64,000 nucleotides of DNA from an uncultured Granulosicoccaceae bacterium (GTDB taxonomy: Bacteria; Pseudomonadota; Gammaproteobacteria; Granulosicoccales; Granulosicoccaceae). Positions 36,174 to 45,100 of this stretch are shown here, piece by piece; position 1 is the stretch's first letter; each line of letters starts with the position of its first letter. Position numbers and translations under genes: made by a program. The DNA lies in contig CALGLE010000032.1 in the NCBI GenBank assembly GCA_937930305.1, positions 1 to 64,000 of the forward strand, in the 5' to 3' direction. The notes beneath the pieces were generated by a model that was not told the origin of the DNA, did not search any database, and saw nothing but the letters and a program-made list of their open reading frames with translations.

Positions 36174-38897
36174 ATGAGTGAACTTGTAGTGGAAAGACGT
36201 CACGATATTGACGCCAGGCAAGCATTGGAACGTGTCCAATCTCAATACCTTCAACAGTCGGGTGAGGTAAGCACGGATGTTTGCACTCAGCCCAGGCGAC
36301 TGTATGAGTGTTTGCTGCAAGAGATATTGACTATTGCAACGGCTAACTACGGCTGTGTGATGCGTTTGACTGGGGGTGATCTCGCTGAATCACCTTTCTT
36401 AGAGCTGGTGTCGGTCGTGCAACGTGATAGTGCGGGTCGGCTTGCGCGACAGTACGATACTTTGCTGAATCGTCGGCCCGAAGGGCTGGTGGAGATGGTT
36501 TTCTCCACGGGGAGTCCGACGTGGGCGAACAATAAACGCTCCAGGGTGCCTGCTTGTTTGCCTGATTGTCGTCCCCCACTGCACAATTTTGTGATCTTTC
36601 CCATCGTTACGCGCCGAAAAGCACCCTCCGTTTTGTTTGTCGCGAATTGCGATAAAACGATTAACGAGCAGTTGGTCACGCGCATTGAAAGTTTACTGTC
36701 AGGTTTTGTCCGCATACATAGAAACACCAGTACGAGCACCCAGGCGCAAGTGGCTGTTCAACGTTATCGACGTGGAGACCGGCACTACGATCGTCTTCTA
36801 AAAGCTAATTTTAATGGAGTAATGACGGTTGATCATGATGGGGTTGTTACGGCCATAAACCCCGCATGCGAAAGATATTTTGATGTTATCTGCAGTATGG
36901 CGATCGGAAAGAACGCGAACAATTACATTCCTGGGAAAATCATTCAGCCTTTGCTTGATCAGGCTTGTAAGCTTTCTGTGGACGAAAACCTATCAGAAAT
37001 TGGCACCAAGGAGCCGAAAGAGTCGATTGGCATACGTTCAGATGGCAGTGAATTTCCTATACAAGTCACCGCATTTTTTTCAAGAATTGAGCAGCACGTT
37101 TGTGTCACCCTCATCATTGACGATATCAGCGACCGTATTGAATCAGCTCGAGAATCTGAACAAGCGTTCTTCCAGCTGAAAACGCTGACTAACCTTGCTC
37201 CGGTTGGGATTCTGCAGCTAAGCGTTGATTGGACCTGCTCATATGCCAATGACATGTGGTATGCCATGAGTGAGCTCACTTCTGAGGAGTCAAATGCGGA
37301 AGGTTGGATCGATGCCATTCACGCGGATGATGTTGACTCTACCTTGAATGATTTGCGTGAATCGGTTTGTCACAACACCGTGTTCAAACGTGAGTTACGG
37401 TTGCAAAAACCTTTGGGTGGCGTAACCTGGGTTAGCATGAGTGCGACATCCACGGTGGACGATCACCATCGTTTGACCGGGTTCTTGGTTGTTTTCACTG
37501 ATATAACCGAGAAACACAACGCAGCTGTGCGGCTTAAGCAGCTCGCTCATCACGATACGCTAACGGGTTTACTCAATCGACTGCATTTTCTCGATACGCT
37601 CAATGAAATGATCGCTGATACTTCCCATAACGATACCATCGGACTCATGTCGATTGATTTAGATGGGTTTAAAGCGGTAAATGATAATTTGGGCCACGAT
37701 GCAGGCGATGCCGTGCTCAAAGAAGTGGCTGACCGATTGACGGAAACCATTGGGCAGGCGGGTATGGTTGCTCGATTGGGTGGTGATGAATTCACCGTAG
37801 GGCTACATCATGTTGAAAGCGACATGCAGACTCGTGAATTAGCTATACGCATCATAGAAAATATACAACGACCTCTGGTTGTCACTGATTCGCAAGTCGA
37901 AATATCGGCGAGTGTTGGCATCGCCATTGGCGAAAAAACTCAACTCAGCAGTGAAGTGCTCATCAAGCAGGCCGATGTGGCCCTATATCGAGCTAAGCAA
38001 AACGGAAAATCTTGCGCGGTTATTTTTTCTGAGGATTTGAACCGAGAGCAGCTATGGTTGGCGGAGTTGCATGTGAAGGTGCGTAGCGCGCTACTCAACC
38101 AGCAATTTGAATTGGTGTACCAGCCGCAAATAGACTTGGTGAACCATGAAATCATGGGGTTCGAGGCTTTGCTTAGACTGCCTAATGAGTTTGGGCTGGA
38201 AACATTGCCAGCTGATGTGGTCAAAGTACTAGAAGACAGTGGCATGATTCACGAGGTCGGTGCTTGGGCTTTACGGCGAGCGTGCAAAGATCACGTGCAA
38301 CTGCAGCAGGCGGGTTTGTTGTCCGACGGATGCACGGTTTCTGTCAATGTGTCCGCTCGGCAGTTAAGCCACTCAGCATTTTTGACCGATATCGACAAAG
38401 CGCTGGCCGATACAGGCATAGACCCATCCACGGTGATACTAGAAATTACCGAATCTGCGTTAGTGGAGCATTCCGAGAAGAATCTGCACACCATTGCTCA
38501 AATAAAAAAGCGTGGACTAAAAATATCGCTGGATGATTTTGGCACTGGGTTTTCTTCGCTCTCTTATTTAAGCCGCTTACCGATTGATCACCTGAAAATT
38601 GACAAATCTTTTATAATTGATGTATTAAATTGCAATCAGCGGCAAGCCATCGTGCGTGCAATAATCAGTATGGCAAGAGCATTGGACATCTGTGTCGTCG
38701 CGGAAGGCGTTGAAAATGACGATGTTGTTCAGTTCCTAAATAAAGAATATTGCCATTCCTATCAAGGCTTTCACCTATCGAAAGCCATGCAGTCTGCCCA
38801 AATCCGAACTTTTCTGCAAAAGATGACCAAACTACGTCTCTGCCGTTACACGTCGTTTTATAACTTGGGAGAACCGCAGTTAGCCTGCGCAGGTTAA
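36174..38897 (+). CDS. Dual-domain c-di-GMP enzyme: GAF-PAS-PAS-GGDEF-EAL
   Basis: A 907-residue cytoplasmic signalling protein with no membrane segment. A GAF-like sensor spans about 40-185, with two PAS domains at about 205-320 and 330-445. GGDEF follows (motif GGDEF at about 536-540), then EAL (motif at about 662-665). The diguanylate cyclase signature is intact, but the RxxD inhibitory site that should precede it reads TIGQ, so product inhibition is unlikely. The phosphodiesterase residues look complete: E of EALLR, N in VSVNVSARQL, E in LEITESAL, DD in SLDDFGTG, K in LKIDKSF, E in VAEGVEN and Q in YQGFHL. It probably makes or degrades c-di-GMP in response to a cytoplasmic signal. Confidence 0.93.
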   Translation: MSELVVERRHDIDARQALERVQSQYLQQSGEVSTDVCTQPRRLYECLLQEILTIATANYGCVMRLTGGDLAESPFLELVSVVQRDSAGRLARQYDTLLNRRPEGLVEMVFSTGSPTWANNKRSRVPACLPDCRPPLHNFVIFPIVTRRKAPSVLFVANCDKTINEQLVTRIESLLSGFVRIHRNTSTSTQAQVAVQRYRRGDRHYDRLLKANFNGVMTVDHDGVVTAINPACERYFDVICSMAIGKNANNYIPGKIIQPLLDQACKLSVDENLSEIGTKEPKESIGIRSDGSEFPIQVTAFFSRIEQHVCVTLIIDDISDRIESARESEQAFFQLKTLTNLAPVGILQLSVDWTCSYANDMWYAMSELTSEESNAEGWIDAIHADDVDSTLNDLRESVCHNTVFKRELRLQKPLGGVTWVSMSATSTVDDHHRLTGFLVVFTDITEKHNAAVRLKQLAHHDTLTGLLNRLHFLDTLNEMIADTSHNDTIGLMSIDLDGFKAVNDNLGHDAGDAVLKEVADRLTETIGQAGMVARLGGDEFTVGLHHVESDMQTRELAIRIIENIQRPLVVTDSQVEISASVGIAIGEKTQLSSEVLIKQADVALYRAKQNGKSCAVIFSEDLNREQLWLAELHVKVRSALLNQQFELVYQPQIDLVNHEIMGFEALLRLPNEFGLETLPADVVKVLEDSGMIHEVGAWALRRACKDHVQLQQAGLLSDGCTVSVNVSARQLSHSAFLTDIDKALADTGIDPSTVILEITESALVEHSEKNLHTIAQIKKRGLKISLDDFGTGFSSLSYLSRLPIDHLKIDKSFIIDVLNCNQRQAIVRAIISMARALDICVVAEGVENDDVVQFLNKEYCHSYQGFHLSKAMQSAQIRTFLQKMTKLRLCRYTSFYNLGEPQLACAG

Positions 38898-38944
38898 TTT
38901 TTCGACGGTAGCGGTTTTGCAGCTCCACCCATATAGGGAGGTTG

Positions 38945-38972
38945 TTTGCCATATTTGCCGTTTTACTATAAT
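38945..38972 (+). promoter_or_regulatory. Sigma-70 promoter for the first CheB-CheR gene
   Basis: A consensus TATAAT lies at 38967-38972 and TTTGCC at 38945-38950 with 16-bp spacing. Initiation would fall near 38979, about 29 nt before ATG 39008. Confidence 0.6.
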
Positions 38973-39007
38973 GTCTACACTATCGTTACCTCACTGATGG
39001 GGGTACT

Positions 39008-42000
39008 ATGGTTACACTGGACGACGAGGCGGAAGATTCCGTCCGGCCTAATAAAAAGAAAACGAGCGGACGCGAGCAGAGGGAATTATTGATCGCTCGC
39101 CGCAGATCGGGCTTGGAATCTCTCATTAGCGTGAATTTAGATAGTGACAACACCTCCTCGGCTGAGGGTACACCCGCGCTGTTTGTCGGCTTGGGGGCAT
39201 CGGCTGGCGGATTAGAAGCACTGTGCGACTTTTTTGATGCGCTACCCAGCGATACTGGCTGTGCTTTCATCGTGGTGCAGCACCTGTCACCCGACTTCAA
39301 AAGCTTGATGGATGAGCTTTTAAGCAAGCACACCGAAATGCCAGTTAAAAATGTCGTTGATGGCGTGCGCGTGCGCTCTAATTCTGTTTATTTAATGCCA
39401 GCGCGAAAGGATATGGTGCTTGAAGGCGGCAAGCTTTATATTACCGATCAGGTTCAGAACCAAGGCGTGAACCTCCCCATTGATGGGTTCTTTAAGTCGC
39501 TAGCTGAAAATGCGACAGATCGATCGGTTGCGGTCATTTTCTCCGGTACTGGCAGTGATGGCAGTCGCGGCCTGAAAGCGATCAAGGAGGCGGGCGGATT
39601 AGTCCTAGTGCAAGAGCCACAATCTGCCAAATTTGATGGCATGCCAATCAGCGCTATCCAAACCGGGCTGGCGGATTTTACGTTGGCTCCCGATGCCGTA
39701 GCCGAGCACCTCTCTCGCTACTCGAAGCACCCACGCATCATTAATGAGGTAACTCCGTTCAAACGGGAATTGGAACAAGACTCGGATGTGATGAATCGCA
39801 TCTTCGAACTGTTACGAGCAGAATGTGACATTGATTTTTCGCACTATAAAGCATCAACCGTTGCCCGACGTATCGAGCAACGAATTGGAATCAACCAAGT
39901 GCACACGCTGCGTGAGTACCTTGGGTTGTTGGAGGAATCGGTTAGAGAAATTCAAATTCTTGGTCGAGAATTGCTCATTAACGTTACACAGTTCTTTCGC
40001 GATACCGAAGCGTTTGACCTCGTTGAAGAGCAAGTCATTTCTCGGGTGGTTGACAAGGCCAGCGAAGGCCAAGAGTTACGAGTTTGGGTGGCTGGGTGCT
40101 CTACTGGCGAAGAGCCTTACTCTATCGCTATGCTATTTGATGAAGCGATATCAGCATCTGAAAAGAACCTAAAACTTAAAGTGTTTGCTACGGACGTGGA
40201 CAGCATGGCGATGGCCGAAGCATCCGCCGGTCGCTACTCTCGGGAAATTATTGCTGAAGTTTCCCAGGAACGATTGAATCGATACTTTCAAGAGATTCAT
40301 GGTGGATTCGAAGTTCGCACTCATTTGCGAAAGTTGGTGGTGTTTGCCCACCACAACATGATCTCAGACCCGCCGTTTTCGAACATTGACTTTATCTCTT
40401 GTCGAAACGTGCTGATTTACTTCCAGCATGCGGTGCAAAAGAAAGTTCTGGCCGGTTTTCACTTTTCACTCAAACCCGATGCACCAATTTTCTTTGGCAG
40501 TTCAGAATCCATTGGGGATTTAAAAGCCTATTTTGAATCGCTTAACGAGTCGTCCCGAGTCTACAAGAAAATAAGTAATATCAAACTACCAATAGGCAGT
40601 TTGATGCGTCAGCCCTCTGAGCACAGGGCGCCAAGATTAGGCATACCGCCAGTTTCCAATTTGCTGAGGAACTACCGCGGGCAGCAGAGTAGGGATGCCA
40701 ACTACGATCATGTGAAAGACAGCCTGCTGAATTCTTTTATTGGCGCTTGCGTGATTTTGAATGCGGACTGCCAGGCCGTCCATGTGTATGGAAATGGTGG
40801 GCGCTATATGCACAGCATGGCGGCAGGTCGAGTGTCGACAAGAATTCAAGATTTAATTTTACCTGAATTATCCATGGCTATTGACACCGCTCTTAACAAG
40901 GCCAAAGCAACCCGTACGATGGTGAAGTACGACAATATTCCGGTAAAAATAGAAGAAGAACTTGTCTCTATTTCTTTGCGCATCGAGTATTTTGAAACAT
41001 CGACAGGGAAAGCAGCCTACTACGCGCTGACTATGGAAGAAGCTGCGCGTGAAGGGAAGAATAACGCGCTTAAAGAAATCCCAGATTTTGATATCGGTGC
41101 ACAAGCGAATCAACGCATACGAGACCTTGAAAACGACATCTTACATAAGCAGGAACATCTTCAGGCAACCAATGAAGAGCTGGAAACCACAAACGAAGAG
41201 CTGCAATCGGCTAATGAAGAGCTCATGTCGTCTAACGAAGAGTTGCAGAGTACCAATGAAGAGCTGCAATCGGTGAATGAAGAATTGTTTACTGTGAACA
41301 GTGAATTCCAGCAAAAAATTACAGAACTCACTGTCGCAAACGATGATTTGGACAACGTCCTCTCCAGTACCGCCATAGGTATTGTATTTTTGGACGAAAA
41401 TGGACGTATTCGTCGCCTTACTGAAGTTGCTCGGCGCTTTTTTAACACCATGCCTTCGGACATCGGTCGGCCATTGGACCACATTTCCCACGATTTAAAA
41501 TATCCAGATCTTTTTGACGACATTCGAAGTGTTATGTCTAATTTAAGATCCATACGCCGAGAGGTTTTCTCGATTTCGGGTGAGTTTGTTCAGGTTAAGC
41601 TTGTGCCTTATAAGCCATCGGATTCATCCGGTCGCAAAGGGTGCATCATTTCAGTGGCGGATCTTTCGCATCGAACATTGAGCGATGCCGAGCGATTGAA
41701 GAAGCAACAGAGACGGCGAAAAGCCAGTGAGAATCGTGGGTCTGAAATGTCCATGCTCAACGTGCTTATTGTGGATGACAATACGGACGATCGTTTTGCC
41801 ATAGCTAACTATTTGGATCGGGTCAAATCGGTTTCAATTGCAAGCTATGAAGCGGATTCTGTGGAATCAGCGATCGCCTGTATTGAGTCAAAGGATATTG
41901 ATGTGTGTTTGTTGGATTTTAAATTGGCCAACGAAGATGCGTCTGATTTTTTGAAGAAAGCCGCCCGTAGTAAATACAGTGTGCCTGTTATTCTGGTGTC

Positions 42001-42148
42001 TGAACTTGAACGAGACATTTTGGCTGAAAAAATGAACCTAGAAGATACCGCGATGTATATCAGTAAGGGTGAGCTCAGTCCTTTGGTGTTGGAACTAAGC
42101 ATAAAACACGCTTTGGGATCATCTATCGCAATGATGGCAGACAGTTAG
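39008..42148 (+). CDS. CheB-CheR-coiled coil-PAS-receiver fusion protein
   Basis: A 1046-residue soluble signalling protein. The CheB methylesterase domain (about 58-245) keeps the catalytic S-H-D set in GASAGG, VVQHLSPDF and GTGSDG. The CheR methyltransferase domain (about 265-525) has the SAM motif VAGCSTGEEPYSIA and the CRNVLIYF motif. A heptad coiled coil of six NEEL repeats (about 720-764) leads to a PAS domain (about 775-890). The C terminus is a receiver domain (about 916-1040) with VDDN, a phospho-acceptor in LLDF and a lysine in YISKG. There is no kinase domain; the convergent neighbour carries one. This architecture without an N-terminal receiver is typical of CheB-CheR hybrids outside canonical chemotaxis operons. 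Confidence 0.92.
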   Translation: MVTLDDEAEDSVRPNKKKTSGREQRELLIARRRSGLESLISVNLDSDNTSSAEGTPALFVGLGASAGGLEALCDFFDALPSDTGCAFIVVQHLSPDFKSLMDELLSKHTEMPVKNVVDGVRVRSNSVYLMPARKDMVLEGGKLYITDQVQNQGVNLPIDGFFKSLAENATDRSVAVIFSGTGSDGSRGLKAIKEAGGLVLVQEPQSAKFDGMPISAIQTGLADFTLAPDAVAEHLSRYSKHPRIINEVTPFKRELEQDSDVMNRIFELLRAECDIDFSHYKASTVARRIEQRIGINQVHTLREYLGLLEESVREIQILGRELLINVTQFFRDTEAFDLVEEQVISRVVDKASEGQELRVWVAGCSTGEEPYSIAMLFDEAISASEKNLKLKVFATDVDSMAMAEASAGRYSREIIAEVSQERLNRYFQEIHGGFEVRTHLRKLVVFAHHNMISDPPFSNIDFISCRNVLIYFQHAVQKKVLAGFHFSLKPDAPIFFGSSESIGDLKAYFESLNESSRVYKKISNIKLPIGSLMRQPSEHRAPRLGIPPVSNLLRNYRGQQSRDANYDHVKDSLLNSFIGACVILNADCQAVHVYGNGGRYMHSMAAGRVSTRIQDLILPELSMAIDTALNKAKATRTMVKYDNIPVKIEEELVSISLRIEYFETSTGKAAYYALTMEEAAREGKNNALKEIPDFDIGAQANQRIRDLENDILHKQEHLQATNEELETTNEELQSANEELMSSNEELQSTNEELQSVNEELFTVNSEFQQKITELTVANDDLDNVLSSTAIGIVFLDENGRIRRLTEVARRFFNTMPSDIGRPLDHISHDLKYPDLFDDIRSVMSNLRSIRREVFSISGEFVQVKLVPYKPSDSSGRKGCIISVADLSHRTLSDAERLKKQQRRRKASENRGSEMSMLNVLIVDDNTDDRFAIANYLDRVKSVSIASYEADSVESAIACIESKDIDVCLLDFKLANEDASDFLKKAARSKYSVPVILVSELERDILAEKMNLEDTAMYISKGELSPLVLELSIKHALGSSIAMMADS
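41168..41298 (+). repeat. 21-nt tandem repeats encoding the NEEL heptads
   Basis: Six degenerate 21-nt units encode (S/T)NEELxx heptads in the linker of the CheB-CheR-PAS-receiver protein. They form a parallel coiled-coil signalling helix and may vary in number among strains by slippage. A matching array on the other strand (about 44498-44612) lies in the neighbouring fusion gene. Confidence 0.8.
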
Positions 42149-42185
42149 TCTTTGTCACTTTAGCAAGTCAACACCTGAGCCGATG

Positions 42186-45100
42186 CTAGAAATGCACAGT
42201 GAAGGTGCAGCCGATGTCCTGTTTACCGTCTGCTGATAGTGTCCAGCCGTGCTTTTCGCAGACTGTACTACAAATTGCTAATCCAATACCGCTACCTTTG
42301 TATTCCTTATTCTTATGAAGCCGGTTGAATGGTTCAAATATTTTGTCAACGTATTTCATGTCAAATCCAATACCGTTGTCGGTGATACTTATCCCGTGTT
42401 GACCTTCGGGGCCTGACCCGGCTATATGAATTTTTAATGGCCGCGCATCGGCTCGGTATTTGATGCTGTTGCTGATAAAGTTGATAAACAATTGCTTAAG
42501 CATACCTCTATCACCTTGCACACGAGGTAAGCCCTCTAGACTAACCGTTGCGTTTGCCTTGCTAATTTGCAAATCATATTCTGAAATCACCTCGTTGAGT
42601 AATTCATCTAAAGAGATATCTTCGGTTTCCAATTCTGCTTGTGATGTGCCACAAAAACTCAATAAATCTTTTATCAAAGTACGCATACGGCTTGATGCGT
42701 CCTGGATCACATCTAAGTGATAACGAGTATCTTTGGAGAGTTGATCTGCTAAATCTTCTTCGAGAAACGCACTAAATTGTTGTATTTTTCTTAATGGCTC
42801 TTGCAGGTCATGGGATGTTATGAAGGCAAATTGATTTAAATTTTTGTTCGCCGATTCCAGTAATCTATTTTGTGCTTCAATATCTGAAAAAGCTTTGTTG
42901 CGTTCTGATACATCAACTAATACACACATACGAGCGTTTTGAAGCGTTCCAATGTCCTTGGTTCTGCAGTTCAGCTCGGTCTCAAGCGTTGTTCCGTCCG
43001 GTTTGTTGAGTGTGACGGGAAGGCGCTTGGCGGAGCCCGTGGATAGGGCATTTGTGAATGCGGCTTGGTCTTTTACCTTGAAAACGTCTAAACACCGTTT
43101 TCCTAAAAGGTCATTTGCACTGATGCCTAAATTTTTGCTCATCAGATCACTGGCGGAAATAATCAAGCCGTCTTTGTCGCTTAAAAACATCATCGTGGGG
43201 ACGGTTTGGAATAAGCTTTGATAAAACTCGTTTTGGCTTGCCATTAATTCCATTTGTTCTTGATTGTGTAGCACCAATCCAATCCAGCCACCCAGTAACA
43301 TCGCAAAATGCTCATCTTGAGGGGAGTAAGGCCGCCCCCTTGCAATATCGGATGAAAAGCTGACTGAACCGTAGGGCCCATGCGTTGTGTTAACAGCTGC
43401 ACCGACAAAGCTCTCTATTTTAGTAAATTCGTGGCATGGAATCCCGTTTAAAGGGCTGTTAGTGACATCATCCACGGCCAAGGATTGCTTGGCGTTAATA
43501 AATTCATTGCAGAATGTATCGCTCAGGTTGATGACATCACCCGGCTTGAATGATTCCGATTTTTTTCCGACAATACTCTTTACCGTGTAATCCTGCCCCA
43601 CGATCATGCTTACAAGGGCTGTGTCTAGATCATAAAAATCCATACCCACCTGCAACAGTGCGGACAGTTTTTCGTCATAGGCCAATTCATCGTCAGCAAA
43701 GACATTGTGCAGGCGATCTAATGAAGCACTGTAGCGAACCTCATCGGTACAGTCATACCCGTTCGAATGATAGCTATCAATCGTTTTTCCATCTCGGGAA
43801 ACGGCTCGAGTGAATATTCTAGCTGTGCGTTCTGTTCCATCTGGTAGTGAAGTGGATAACGTGTCAACTTTGGCTTCACCCGGCTTTAAACCTAAAAGAG
43901 AATCCCGAAATGTTTTGCGATCTTTAGTTACTCGCAGTTCAACAATATTCTTGCCTGTCAAATGTTCGACTGTACTTTTCCAGCGCTCAGCGTAAGCCTC
44001 ATTGCAATACAAAATATTTTCGGTTTTCGCGTCCCATTGCACGAAAAAACTATCGGTATTTTCTATTAGGTCTTTGTACCGAACCCCTAGGTTTTCTAGT
44101 TCTTCTCGGATGTGTTCGACGTCAGTGATGTCAATGACGGTTAGTAGCACACTACTGGGTTGATTTTCTCGTTCTTGATACGGCATGATTCGAATTAAAA
44201 ACACACGATCGTCTATGACAACTTGCGTTTCGTTGGATTCGTTAAACTTGCTGGTTCTTTCAACTAGCTCCATGATGTCGTGGTTGAAAGCCCGAATAGT
44301 GATGTGATTTAATGGTCGGCCCACATCTTGTGGCAGGATGTTGAATACACTTCGAGCACTAGCGGTGTAACGGTGCAGGCATAAATTGGCGTCTAAATGC
44401 AGAGTGCCAATTTTTGATGATTTTAATAAGGCATCAATATCCGTGTCGCGCTCTGTGAGCTCATCGTTTTTTCTTTGGTGCTCTGCGCTGACGGTGTACA
44501 ACTCTTCATTGACAGAGTGAAGTTCTTCATTCGTACTTTGAAGCTCTTCATTGGTGGACATCAATTCTTCGTTGGTGCTTTGCAACTCCTCATTACTGGT
44601 TTCCAGTTCTTCAATGGTGGATTGCAGGCTTTCCTCAGAAGCTTGTAAGTTATGTTCAAGCATCAATACGCGTTGTTGCAAGGCCTGGGTTGATTCGAAG
44701 GTTTCGAATGATTCCACGCTTAAATTTTCATCGTTCTGCTTTGAATCGTCGATGCTAATTTTCTTTTCAATGGATAACAGTTGGAAGCGATGGGCTTCGC
44801 CTTGCAATTCCATCGGTGTCAGGGTCACTTCATAAGACGCGCCTGTTTGATCGTCATTACGAATGTAAGCCACTCGACGAAAGCTCTCAAAATTCGCTGT
44901 TTTGCTATGATCTAATGCAGCCGAAACTACCACTCTTAAGTCGGGCCGGATGAGGTCCACAACGCGTTTGCTGAATGAACCTGATTGCAATGGAATCAAT
45001 TCACCCGCATTACCGAATATATGCACAACCACACCGTCTTCGGACAAAAGAAAGCCCGGTGGGGCATGGGTGGTTACAATGGATTCTAGCGCTGCCCGGT

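Noticed and set aside
41168-41298. CRISPR-like array
   Set aside because: The 21-nt periodic repeats are in frame and encode NEEL heptads without spacers.
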